Assembly: GCA_037974335.1 (NCBI GenBank)
Contig: CM075760.1
Coordinates: 37,457,609-37,521,608 of the forward strand
Direction of reading: 5' to 3'
Length of the DNA stretch: 64,000 nucleotides
From: Prionace glauca
Lineage: Eukaryota; Chordata; Chondrichthyes; Carcharhiniformes; Carcharhinidae
Below the pieces are notes generated by a model. It was given only the letters and a program-made list of their open reading frames with translations. It was not told the DNA's origin and searched no databases. How positions within the stretch are numbered: the stretch's first letter is position 1; the number at the start of each line of letters is the position of its first letter. Shown one piece after another: positions 11,185 to 20,449 of the stretch. A program made the position numbers and the translations under genes.

Positions 11185-11480
11185 ATGTTTATTTTTTTCC
11201 CAAAACCTGCCTGTTTTCTCCCTGCAAGGATTTTCAAACTCAAAGATTGTTTGCATTCAACCAGAAAACATGTAACAACTCAGTGCCACCGAGTTGAAAC
11301 AATGCAGAAACACCAAACCATTTCACGCATTTTAACATTCATAGCGACCGAACCACAGAACCTCCTCAACAGAAACACACCAAAACACATCACTGAGGGA
11401 ATGAATCTGTTGAATGTATCCATTCAATAAAATCAGAAATATCATTGAAAGGAAATCTCAACATCCAATCCGGCAAACCA
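11185..11480. repeat. degenerate ~650-bp-spaced repeat, copy 1 (pairs with 11830-12130)
   Basis: Blocks in common with 11830-12130: GCCTG.TTTCT, 'cagtgccaccgagttgaaaca' against 'cagtatcacggactgtgaaca', CACCAAACCATTTCAC against CGCCAAACCATTTCAC, and CATCACTGAGGGAATGAA against CATCACTGAGGGACTGAA. A weaker third relative is near 10560-10640 (AACACCAAACCATTCCA). Confidence 0.55.
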
Positions 11481-11829
11481 TCTCGTCAACAAATATATGA
11501 ATGTCTAAACTAAACAACAATCTGGAATAAGAGCAACAGCATAGCGAGGAGGTGAAATATATCCAACAAATTAACATTGACACTTTACCACATTCTATTC
11601 ATATTGGGTCATATTTCAAAAAGATTTCAAACAAATTTAAACATTTAGCTGAAGCTGAGGTAAAAATATTTTACCCCAATGTTTTTGGGGTAAAACATTG
11701 CATGTACCCCAAATTAGGAATGCAGTGGCAAATTATGTTTTGGACGAGTGGCGTAAACGGTGGTTTCATTTAACCAGTAATTATCCGTTACGATTTAAAA
11801 AAAAGTACAAATACAATAAAGCCTGCCTG

Positions 11830-12130
11830 ATTTCTTTGTGCAGGCACAGTCAAATAGTTTAAAACCCGCAGACTTTGTATTCGATCACAAAGTGTATAAC
11901 AGCTCAGTATCACGGACTGTGAACAATGCAGAATCGCCAAACCATTTCACAAATTTCACTTCTTCAAAGTCACCCAGACAGACAATCTCCTCATCAGAAG
12001 AATACATCACTGAGGGACTGAACCCCGGTTCATGCAGAAACAGCTCAATTCTACAAACAGTTTCAACAGAATCAAATTTCACATTGGCGGAAAACCTCAA
12101 TTTAAAATCCAGCCAATCCGCCCATCACTA
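11830..12130. repeat. degenerate ~650-bp-spaced repeat, copy 2 (pairs with 11185-11480)
   Basis: Second clear copy of the family described at 11185-11480. Open frames on both strands here do not match any protein I recognise. Confidence 0.55.
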
Positions 12131-12585
12131 AAGTAACTAATAATTAAACTGAGCACAGCAATAACATAACAAAACCTGCATTGTGATTAAGCCGAACATG
12201 TTCAAAGCATTAATGCAGAAACATTAACATATTTTGTTAAGATTGGGTTAGATTTCAAACACATGTGCAGTAGATGGTGCAACTCGCAGCCAATAGATTT
12301 CGCCGAGGTTAAACATTGCAGAAACGCCGAAACAAAAGGAAAGCATTTAATGTAACCCGGACAAACCATGTCCTCAGCAGATAAACACAAAATCACAACA
12401 AGAGACTGAATTCACCTTTTATCAATTAACCCCAATTTAAGCAGGGCCACCTGAAACATTGTAAAGATTTTCAGCGCGGAATCCACCAAACCACATTTCA
12501 GTGAACAAGTGGATTAATAAAATCGAGAAAAATATAAAATAAAAACTCAAATAAAACACTGACTAAATAAATGCATAGATCTTAC

Positions 12586-12633
12586 CTGCAGTCACCGTCA
12601 CCATGGTCCCTTGTCCCCAGTAGCCCATAGCGT
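12586..12633 (-). CDS. IGHJ: immunoglobulin heavy-chain J segment
   Basis: Read on the minus strand, the 48 bases give AMGYWGQGTMVTVTA, containing the diagnostic J motif WGQGT and the VTV strand that completes the variable domain. Immediately 3' is a splice donor (GCAG|GTAAG, 12581-12586) for joining to a constant exon. The 5' side carries a recombination signal with a 23-base spacer (12634-12672). It follows V, D1 and D2 at the spacing expected of one germline cartilaginous-fish cluster. Which constant isotype it serves cannot be read here; the V gene family points to IgM. Confidence 0.95.
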
Positions 12634-12672
12634 CACAGTGTCACATTCTCTGGGCTGGGCCACACAATAACT
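12634..12672 (-). promoter_or_regulatory. J recombination signal, 23-bp spacer
   Basis: On the plus strand: heptamer CACAGTG (12634-12640), 23-base spacer (12641-12663), nonamer ACAATAACT (12664-12672). The heptamer is canonical and the nonamer matches ACAAAAACC at 7 of 9. RAG1/RAG2 would pair this with the 12-spacer signals of D2. Confidence 0.92.
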
Positions 12673-12998
12673 ATCCCTGCACAAAATAGACAGAAATCCA
12701 TCAGTATTTAAACAAAATCACAAGCCAGAGGGAATGTAAATCATTGCATTTTTCAAATTATTACTATCCTGGTGGATACCGTTCGCTCAACATAAATAAC
12801 CTTAATGTTTTGTATTTCACAGAGGATCACATGATCAAGTTATTGAAAACAGCAACTGATAATCAAATCGTTATCATAAATTTTTCATATTAATTCTCGC
12901 TATTTGTGTAGTGCTGGGATATAAATTATACAACACTGTAATTAATGTTGAATTGTAAAACAAAGCACTGACCCAGACTCGGTCAATTAGCGCTGAAG

Positions 12999-13066
12999 GG
13001 TTTTTGCATTGACAGTAACTGTTGTGCCATCCATATATCACAGTGAAACACAGCATGTCAAATACT
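12999..13066 (-). other. IGHD: immunoglobulin D segment D2 with 12/12 recombination signals
   Basis: Coding core 13027-13038 (minus strand ATATATGGATGG). V-side signal: heptamer CACAGTG 13039-13045, spacer 13046-13057 (12 bases), nonamer TCAAATACT 13058-13066. J-side signal: TGTTGTG 13020-13026 (non-canonical outside GTG), 12-base spacer 13008-13019, nonamer GGTTTTTGC 12999-13007. The 12/12 arrangement matches the second D of shark IgM clusters and allows joining to the 23-spacer J and to the 22-spacer side of D1. Confidence 0.9.
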
Positions 13067-13346
13067 GTGCCCGCCTGCTCTGTGAAAAATCTGATTCTGC
13101 TTCATCCAAGTGCGAATGAGTGAGTTATTTCAGCTTGACCTGGTCATTATTTTTATAAAGGGTATCGGATTGTTTTTAAACCCTCTGTGTAGATTGAGCA
13201 TGTCGGTCAATATCGATTTTATGGAAACAGTTTTAAACCTAATCACAAACTAATATTACGTCCACACATTATTTCTTTGAAGCCTCGTTTACTTTGGAAA
13301 TCCTGCTGTGGTACTGATTACCGACTTGAGCAATGTCTTTCCATGA

Positions 13347-13426
13347 GGTTTTTGTATGAGGATGTCGCTGTGCTCAGCACTGTGACCCCCTGTAGCATCA
13401 CAGTGACACACACCCGCACAAAAACT
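13347..13426 (-). other. IGHD: immunoglobulin D segment D1 with 12/22 recombination signals
   Basis: Coding core 13385-13398 (minus strand ATGCTACAGGGGGT). V-side signal: CACAGTG 13399-13405, 12-base spacer 13406-13417, nonamer ACAAAAACT 13418-13426 (8 of 9). J-side signal: CACTGTG 13378-13384, 22-base spacer 13356-13377, nonamer GGTTTTTGT 13347-13355 (complement of a perfect ACAAAAACC). The asymmetric 12/22 layout is that of D1 in Heterodontus-type clusters. It lies about 0.4 kb from V and 0.3 kb from D2. Confidence 0.93.
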
Positions 13427-13777
13427 GCACTCACTCTCTGTTCAGCACTGCCGCTCAATATTTACTTCAAATAGTATTCCGAATGTAATTTACAATTTAT
13501 GCAGCTGTGTACAAAAAAACACAATCTAGAAACACCTCCTCCAAGTATCAGAAATAGTAAAACGAGCATTATATCCAGCTGAAACAGTAAATATAAACAG
13601 AGTGAAAATCTCAGCTCATTATGTCTGTGTGTTTTACTGATTTAATGTTTAATTTTCACTACGTTAGGTTTGTCAGAAGTGGTTGTGTCTTGGTTTTGAT
13701 CACTGACGCTATTATTTTATTTAAAACAGATACTGACCTTCAGGTTAAGATGGAAGTTGCTGAATTCCCTCTCAGGC

Positions 13778-13816
13778 TGTTCTTGTTCGGGTCCATCCCT
13801 CGTTCCTCTCGCTGTG
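13778..13816 (-). promoter_or_regulatory. V recombination signal, 23-bp spacer
   Basis: On the minus strand, directly after the TGTGCAAGAAA codons of the V 3' end: heptamer CACAGCG (13810-13816), 23-base spacer (13787-13809), nonamer ACAAGAACA (13778-13786). The heptamer has one change from CACAGTG (T to C at position 6). It pairs under the 12/23 rule with the 12-spacer side of D1. Confidence 0.92.
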
Positions 13817-14121
13817 TTTTCTTGCACAGTAATAGATGGCGGTGTCTTCGGTCTTCAGCCTCGTCATCTCCAAAGAGAAGATGTTGTTTGAAGTGTCTTT
13901 GGACGCAGTAAATCGATCCTTAATCGCTGGGGCGTAGTGGTTGTTGGATGAACTATAGTACCACACCAGCCTCTCCAACCCCTGCCCGGGAACTTGCCGG
14001 ACCCAATTCATGTCATAGATGCCAAGATTGAACCCGCTGGTTTTACAGATCAGTTTCAGGGAGCCTCCGGGACGCCCGGTCTCTGCCTCTGGCTGGGTCA
14101 ACACAACATCCGACTGGACAC
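13817..14121 (-). CDS. IGHV: immunoglobulin heavy-chain V exon, open and apparently functional
   Basis: Main V-domain exon, starting after an acceptor (TTTTTACAG|GTGTCCAG) and in phase with the leader exon. The mature protein begins [16 protein letters not shown], the signature of cartilaginous-fish IgM heavy-chain V regions. Framework landmarks are intact: first Cys (LKLICKTSG), core Trp ([13 protein letters not shown]), [12 protein letters not shown], and the second Cys in [14 protein letters not shown]1 is FNLGIYDMN and CDR2 is [11 protein letters not shown]. One oddity: the framework-2 end reads GLERLVWYY where shark IgM V genes usually have GLEWLVRYY, so W and R look exchanged. The exon runs straight into its recombination signal, so it is unrearranged germline. 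It encodes the antigen-binding half of a B-cell receptor heavy chain after V-D-D-J joining. Confidence 0.95.
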
Positions 14122-14257
14122 CTGTAAAAATAGATCAAAAACCCCGAGGATTAATCCTGGTGAAATGACTGCTGACTCTGGAACAGTCCAGAGAGAGAGA
14201 CTAACACTGAGACAGTAACAGTGAGAGACTTGAACAATAGTGATAATAAATACTCAC

Positions 14258-14303
14258 CAGATAAGAAAGTCAGCAACAAACTGAGAGAAATGGCGGACCA
14301 CAT
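14258..14303 (-). CDS. IGHV: leader (signal peptide) exon of the V gene
   Basis: Begins at ATG (14303) and encodes MWSAISLSLLLTFLS plus the first base of a Gly codon, with a hydrophobic core typical of a signal peptide. It ends at a strong donor (TCTG|GTGAGTA, 14251-14258). The intron is 136 bases (14122-14257); after splicing the peptide continues GVQS before the mature DVVLTQ start. Exon size and split codon agree with Ig leader exons. Confidence 0.93.
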
Positions 14304-14392
14304 CTTTCTGGTGATTTGGGGGAAATGGTTGTGTCAGGAACTCAGTGAACAAAGCAGCTCCTGGACTGTTGGATTCCGGTCCCAGTGAGCGG

Positions 14393-14402
14393 TATTTAAA
14401 TA
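14393..14402 (-). promoter_or_regulatory. TATA-like box of the V gene
   Basis: The palindromic TATTTAAATA lies about 90 bases upstream of the leader ATG, the normal range for an Ig V promoter. I found no ATGCAAAT/ATTTGCAT octamer in the 160 bases upstream. Confidence 0.6.
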
Positions 14403-14423
14403 CCCGGCAGAAGGGGGCGGCTT

Positions 14424-14467
14424 TCCAGGCGCCGCCTGTTGATTCCCTGCTGGAAGCGGCGCCTGGA
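14424..14467. promoter_or_regulatory. GC-rich 12-bp inverted repeat upstream of the V TATA box
   Basis: The arms TCCAGGCGCCGC (14424-14435) and GCGGCGCCTGGA (14456-14467) are perfect inverted complements separated by 20 bases, in otherwise AT-rich flank. Each arm contains the palindrome GGCGCC. Position about 20-75 bases upstream of the TATA-like box fits a paired protein-binding site or a cruciform; function is unproven. Confidence 0.5.
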
Positions 14468-15255
14468 TCCACGTCCCACCTTCCACACCCCCAACAGAAT
14501 GGACTCGGAGATTTACAATAGATTAATATTAAAATGGGCATTTTATCTGTATCAGGATATTTGTTTGACTAAAATGTTCACTGTAATGTCCCCATTATTT
14601 CTGGCGGTGATATTACAGTTCATCATTTATTTATTGAAATAACTCATTCCATTGTAAATATGGTGATTTTATTACCACACCCCCAACAAGAAAATAAATC
14701 TGAAAATGATGAAATAACATTTTGGAACATTAGACAATTTTGCAACAATTCCGTGTCTCTGCCACATTATAATAATAAAGCACAATTTATCAGAAGAAAT
14801 GCCATCGAGTTCCGTAACTAAACGTGTAAAATATACAAAGTGATTCTATTTACAGTGTGGATGGCTATCACTGTACAAGTTGGGTTTGGAGATGAGAAGA
14901 AACTCTGACACAATACAATGTTTCTCCTTATATTTTCAAACTGTCCCAATCTCGAAGACAGGCCTTTGAAAATAATGAGGATCCCAACCTGATAATTAAA
15001 TAGTAAGTTGACAGAGAAACATAAAATTAAATTGTTTTTTGACGCAGAAGTTAATGAATTGGAACGGACTTGGAGATCATTAAAGTTCTCCTTCAGTATC
15101 CAGGTCATTGCAGCTGATTCTAATGGCCACCGGCTGTCTAACATTTGCTGGTATTGGGAACACACATCGCACATTGCACAGTGTCACAAGAATAAATGTT
15201 TTATCTTCCACTGAATCAGGTTATGAACTGATCATTTCTCTACTCATTGGCAGCT

Positions 15256-15965
15256 ATAAGACATAAGACATAAGAAATAGGAGCAGGAGTAGGCCATCTG
15301 GCCCTTCGAGCCTGCCCTTCCATTCAATAAGATCATGGCTGATCTGTCGTGACTCAGCTCCACCTTCCCGCCCTCTCCCCATAACCCTTAATCCCTTCTC
15401 TTATCAAAAACCCATCAACCCGTTTCTTAAAAATATTTAGCGAGGCAGCCTCCACCACTTCAACGGGCAGAGAATTCCAGAGATTCACCACCCTTTGAGT
15501 GAAGAAGTTCCTCCTCAACTCTGTTCTAAACCGCCCCCCCTAGTCCTACTTGTCCTTTTTGAGCAGGAAGAGTCTCTCCACCTCTATCCTATCCATCCCA
15601 TTCATCATCTTATATGTCTCAATGAGATCTCCCCTCATTCTTCTAAACTCTAACGAGAACAAGCCTAGTTTATTCAGCCTCTCCTCATAGCTCAATCCCC
15701 TCAACTCCGGTATCAGCCCAGTAAACCTCCTCTGCACTCCCTCCAGGGCCAAAATATCCTTGCGCAGTTGCGGCGCCCAAAACTGCACACAGTACTCCAG
15801 CTGCGGCCTAACCAATACCCTATACAGCTGCAGCAAGACCTCCCTACTTTTATATTCAATCCCCCTCGCTATGAAGGCCAGCATCCCATTCGCCTTCCTG
15901 ACCACCTGCTGCACCTGCAAGCTGGGTTTTTGCGACTCATCCACAAGGACCACAAGGCCATCGCT
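15256..15965 (-). mobile_element. 5'-truncated CR1 LINE, subfamily C
   Basis: On the minus strand this encodes the ORF2 C-terminal region (QVVRKANGMLAFIARGIEYK, LVRPQLEYCVQFWAP, RLIPELRGLSYEERL relatives). It ends with the C-type tail GGCTCGAAGGGCCAGATGGC and TCTTATG repeats. GCTAT lies on both sides (left 15252-15257, right near 16040) as a possible short target duplication. Frame and tail closely match 20450-21094, 47214-48425, 55437-56202 and 62830-63312. Confidence 0.9.
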
Positions 15966-15995
15966 TTCCCATTTTATTGAGAAATTGTTGCCGAG

Positions 15996-16065
15996 AGGAA
16001 CTCTTGAGAGGAACTCTTGAGAGGAACTCTTGAGAGGAACGCTATGAGAGGAACTCTTCAATAAC
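15996..16065. repeat. short tandem GAGGAACTCTTGA repeat
   Basis: A 13-15 bp unit (GAGGAACTCTTGA) occurs four to five times directly beside the CR1-C insertion. The paralogous flank at about 25937 has the sequence once in diverged form (GAGAGGGACTGGTAAG), so the expansion belongs to this copy and may be linked to the insertion event. Confidence 0.65.
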
Positions 16066-16148
16066 AGAAATCAGATTATACTGTACAATAGAGCACACTG
16101 CTAATCTGGTACAAGAGACGCTGCTGTTTCAATAGGGCGCAGAACTTT

Positions 16149-16826
16149 CATAGAACATAGAACATAGAACATTACAGCGCAGAACAGGCCCTTCGGCCCA
16201 CGATGTTGCGCCGACCAGTTACAAAATAATGACCCACTAGCCTAAACCAATCCCTTTTCGTCCATAAACCTATCCACAGATCTCTTAAACGCCCCCAAAC
16301 TAGGCGCATTTACAACTGCAGCTGGCAGGTTATTCCAGTCCCTCACCACCCTCTGGGTAAAGAACCTACCCCTGACATCAGTCCTATAACTACCCCCCCC
16401 CCTTAATTTAAAGTCGTGCCCCCTCGTGCTAGCTTTCTCCATCCTAGGAAAAAGGCTATCACTATCTACCCTGTCTAAACCTCTAATCATCTTATATGTT
16501 TCAATAAGGTCCCCTCTTAGCCGCCTTCTTTCCAGCGAAAACAACCCCAAATCTCTCAGTCTCTCCTCATAGGATCTCCCCTCCATACCAGACAACATCC
16601 TGGTAAACCTCCTCTGCACCCTCTCCAAAGCCTCCACATCCTTCCTGTAATGTGGGGACCAGAACTGCACACAAAACTCCAAGTGCGGCCGCACCAGAGT
16701 TGTGTACAGTTGCATCATGACGCTGCGACTCCTAAATTCAATCCCCCTACCAATAAACGCCAAGACACCGTATGCCTTCTTAACAACCTTATCTACTTGA
16801 TTCCCAAATTTCAGGGATCTATGTAC
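16149..16826 (-). mobile_element. 5'-truncated CR1 LINE, subfamily B
   Basis: Minus-strand frame of about 200 residues with KAYGVLAFIGRGIEFRSRS, LVRPHLEFCVQFWSP, RRFTRMLSGMEGRSYEERL and FFTQRVVRDWNNLP. The 3' end closes in three TTCTATG units next to a GGGCCGAAGGGCC stem. It is closer to CR1-A (976-5560) than to CR1-C. Absent from the paralogous flank near 26050-26100. Confidence 0.9.
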
Positions 16827-17699
16827 ACATAGATGTTGTTTTAATATTATTTCCTGCCATTGCATCGATTTCACTTCACTGGGGAATTGGTCCCATCAAC
16901 ATTTCATGAAGTGGTTAAAAAACATTAATTATTGGAATGAAATTTACTTGGAAACTGAACAATTGGAAAAAAAACACCTTGTCACTTTATTGTTTTGTGA
17001 TGTTATTTACATACATAATGAACAGGACACTGAATGAAAATATTTGATTAGAATGATTACGTTTTAAAATGTGTCTTTCTTGAGGGAATGAGACATTTAT
17101 TGTTTAAATGGCTGAATCCTATTTTGTCCATTCAGGTTCGCGCTAATCTGTCCCACACAATATTTGGCAGCAATCCAGGCTGCTGTCAAATGTTCAAAGT
17201 TATTGACAGGAAACATCTGGGGCTGTTTGTGCAGTAGATCAAAGACCTGTTTCCTCAATACAGACCGCTTGGCTACAAGCCAACTGAAAACCCTTTACGT
17301 TGTCAATGCGGACTATTTATATACAAATCTACCCAGCAACAGTATTGGAGGCACTTTAATTTTTAAAAGTTGTGAATCTAGATGATGTTTCCCATCTCTA
17401 AAGAAAGGAAAGTCACCCAGATTATTTGGCACCCCGTTAGCAACAAATATGTTTTTTTTTCCCAAGGCTTCAGGATATTGTGATAGATGGATGGATATAA
17501 AGAATTACAGACAAACTGAGGGATGTCCCAGAGAGATGATACATGAACATGTACGTTTGTGTTTTATTTCCCTTATTTTTCCTTGGAATGTTTGAGTTGG
17601 TAGAAAGACCAGCAGTTTCTCCTGTCCCAAATTCCCCTGGACTGACTCCTTCCCGAGGCCACTTCTGAGAAAACATTCAGTCTTGGGCTAATGAATGGC

Positions 17700-17970
17700 A
17701 ACTAACATTAATGCCACACAAGTGTTAGGCAATGACCATCTCCAATAAGGGAGTTTCCAACGATTTCCCCTTGACATTAAGTCGCATTATTATCGCAGAA
17801 TCCCTCACTACCAACATCCTGGGCATTAGAATTCATGAAAATCTGAACTGGAACAGGCATTTAAATCATGTGGCTTCAAGAACAGTTCAGATGCCAGGAG
17901 TTCTGCTATGAACAGCTGACTTCCTGAATTCCCAAACTCTATCCGTCATCTACAAGGCAAAAGTGAGAAG
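17700..17970 (+). mobile_element. fragment of LINE 'J' ORF2 (non-LTR, clade unassigned)
   Basis: Diverged but recognisable: TTTCCCCTTGACATTAAGTC, then ACATCCTGGGCATTAGAATT (ILGIRI-type block) and ATCTACAAGGCAAAAGTGAG (IYKAKV). These are the post-palm regions of a jockey-superfamily-like reverse transcriptase. Related fragments lie at 8085-8445, 28888-29410 and 57420-57740. Confidence 0.6.
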
Positions 17971-18204
17971 TATGAACAAAGAACAAAGGGCAATACCGCA
18001 CATGAACCGGCCTCTGTTGCAACATAAACGATTGAATATTCTTTACTTGCCCGACTTGTCCCACTCAAAAACCTCAATACCATTCTGGAAAAAGTAGCTG
18101 TCTCGAAGAACACCTCACTCACCAGCTTTCCAAAGCCTGTCACCACGTTCGCAAAGGAAAATAGGATATAACAACAAAAGTTACTTTACCAGTGACTGCA
18201 AAAT

Positions 18205-18530
18205 CTCATGAAATAAGGAGGCTAGGGGAGAAAAAAAAACAGAGGGCATGGGTTAAGGGTAAAGGAGAAAAGTTTAAAGGGAATATGGGCGGGGGGCTGG
18301 GGGCTTCTTCACGCAGACAGTAGTGGGAGTGTGGAATGAGCTGCTGAATAAAGTGGTAAATGCGGAGTCACATTTAACATTTGAGAAAACCTTGGACGGG
18401 TTCATGGATGAGAGGGGCGTGGAGGGATATGGTCCAAGTGCAGGTCAGTGGGACTGGGCAAAAAAATGGTTCGGCACAGACAAGAAGGGCCAAAAGGCCT
18501 GATTCTGAGCTGAAATTTTCTATGTGTGTT
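18205..18530 (+). mobile_element. 3' end of another CR1-like LINE (subfamily D)
   Basis: Short coding remnant (TTCTTCACGCAGACAGTAGT, then GGAATGAGCTGC) followed by the non-coding stem GAAGGGCCAAAAGGCCTGAT and TTTTCTATG. Same architecture as the other CR1 ends but a different, more diverged subfamily. Confidence 0.65.
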
Positions 18531-18559
18531 TTTCTAATTTTAAACGACTTATATTTCTG

Positions 18560-19270
18560 CCTATACTCAACTCGCCACTGACTCTGTCTGTGTTACACTA
18601 GGCTCTGCCTGGATCACATTCCAGGAGCTCCTATCTAAGTTTTATTTTCCTGCACTCGGCTCAATTTCAGGTATTCATATATGATGTAGCGCCCCTGTTA
18701 ATATTATAATTTCCTAGTTATGATCGCAATTAGCCATGTCTCTTCTAATCTGATAAGAGGCTGTATCTTAAAATATACAGCCTCACAATATTTACCACTG
18801 TACACTAAACTGGAAATACAGTCTTCATGCGTTACACATGGTTCTGCCACAGTTACTATGCTAATAGTTCATTAGTCAAGTCTAAGTCATGTCTAAGGTA
18901 ATGTTGCACCATCAATGTGTTTGATTATTTAAGACTACGCCATATCTCAGTTGTATTGCACTTTGCAATACCTCCTCTGTGCTGCATTGTACAAATCTCA
19001 GTGTGTATCAGTCTCGGTTCTGTATCAACAATTATTACGAATAAAGTAGGCTCTGTCTTAGTTTATATCACTCAGGGGTCTGTGTCAGTAGTTATCACTA
19101 ACACTCTGGATTCTGTTTCAGATTAAACATGTCTCAATCCTGTACCAGTCATTATTATCATCTCAGCTCATATAAATCTCGTTCCAGTATCATTAATTAG
19201 TCGGCAATGTCTCAGTTCATGTCACACAAGCTCCTATATCAGTAAAACTGCAGAATATACTGTTTCAGTT
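18560..19270. repeat. degenerate ~35-45 bp repeat field (CTCAGTT..TATCA motif)
   Basis: Loosely periodic recurrences of CTGTATCAG/CTCAGTTCATATCA followed by TTATTA/CACT, every 35-45 bases. Similar fields occur at 19985-20440 and 38390-38790 (inverted sense) and at 32650-33080. No coding potential recognised. Confidence 0.5.
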
Positions 19271-20449
19271 TTCTTTTCATTGACAATGTCATTTTTTAAA
19301 AGTGTTTCTTTCATGGGATGTGGGTGTCATTGGAATTTGACATTTGACCACACCTACATGGCACTCGGCGCTAACTCATTTCTACTTTGTTGGATCAGGC
19401 CCCTGCTTATATTAAAATACAGTCTAGCTCTGTTAATACTCTGCTAAATCAGAACTCAGTTTACATTGCACTACACATTCTCGCTGGATATGTAATGTTC
19501 GATATTGACCCTGTATATATTTCAGTAGAATGTGTCAGTGTTATTCCTGCACTTAAGTAAACCTCTATTTGAATTATGTCTGTGTTAATACACCGTTCTT
19601 CGAGAAGAAGAGATAATATGTCGGGATAAAATTATTGCTGTCAGGCAGGATCCAGAAACGGGCAGTATTGGGTCGACAGAATTTGGTTGGTGCAGTCTTG
19701 GAGGGCCGAAAGGCCTTTTCTTGCGCTGTAATTGTCTTTGATTTTTGTTCTCTGTTGACAGTGCATTCTACACAGGAATTGATATCCATTTTGAATGCAG
19801 TCAGCAGAAGTAGAATTCAGAAATCGCTTCTTCTTTTCCAAACCCCCAAATCTCATAGAGTTTGCAGTTGCAGAAGGATGTAGAGAGTTGTGTTCTTCCA
19901 GCCAGTTTTATCATTACTGGCCTTGACCAGTGCAATAAAAACTGAGACCATGTCTAATGCAATATATACATGGACTTGTTCAATTTCAGAAACAAGACTG
20001 CATCTGGTTTGATAAAAACCGAGAAATATCTAAATTAATATAAACATAGACAACATCTCGCTTTATATAAAGAGCAAAATTACGGACAACATAAACAGGG
20101 AAAACGTCCAACTTAGTACTAACAGATAAAAGATTCAGTCTGATATGAGTAGAGACAGGCAATATAAAATCCGACATGCAATATAAAATGATTTAGGCTC
20201 TAGTGAAAAATAAACATACATAGCCTCATAATATAAGTTGACACAGGGTAAATTTGCTGTAATATAAAAAAACAAATTTAATCCCCATGAAGTTTTCAGA
20301 GATGGCGATTGCATCATTATAAATTGGAAGGACAGGAGGAACATGGGCTTAGCTGCAGAATGTAAAATTCCCTCTGCATTGCCAAATTAAATACTCCCAA
20401 GTAAGGAATAGCATGAATCAGTACAAAGTGAATCTCTCTCTACACTATT
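19271..20449. other. no gene seen; small CR1-type tail at 19660-19760 and repeat field
   Basis: 19660-19760 contains the CR1/SINE-type end block (GGAGGGCCGAAAGGCCTTTT, then TTGCGCTGTAATTGTCTTTG). 19985-20440 is the inverse-sense version of the degenerate 35-45 bp repeat. The remainder shows nothing I can assign. Confidence 0.45.

Larger units (their letters stand above)
8446..12585 (-). other. AT-rich region downstream of J, with degenerate internal duplications; no constant exon seen
   Basis: On the minus strand this lies 3' of the J segment, where the J-to-constant intron should be. I see no Ig constant-domain exon (no Cys/Trp framework in any open stretch), so constant exons, if present, lie left of the window. 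The sequence is AT-rich and contains two sets of old direct repeats: 8895-9150 with 10175-10430, and a roughly 650-bp spaced family around 10520-10760, 11185-11480 and 11830-12130. Confidence 0.55.
14500..17600. repeat. V upstream flank, paralogous copy 1 of a segmental duplication
   Basis: Aligns in order with 24505-26830. Matching anchors: 'cacaagaataaatgttttatc' at 15186 and 25868, GGAAACATCTG near 17209 and 26444, TGGCT.CAAGCCAACT at 17271 and 26506, and GATGATACATGAACATGTACG against a related string near 26766-26795. Copy 1 has gained two CR1 insertions (15256-15965, 16149-16826) absent from copy 2. Confidence 0.8.

Noticed and set aside
8446-12585. Ig constant exons downstream of J
   Set aside because: No stretch shows the Cys-Trp-Cys framework or a plausible exon with acceptor and donor.
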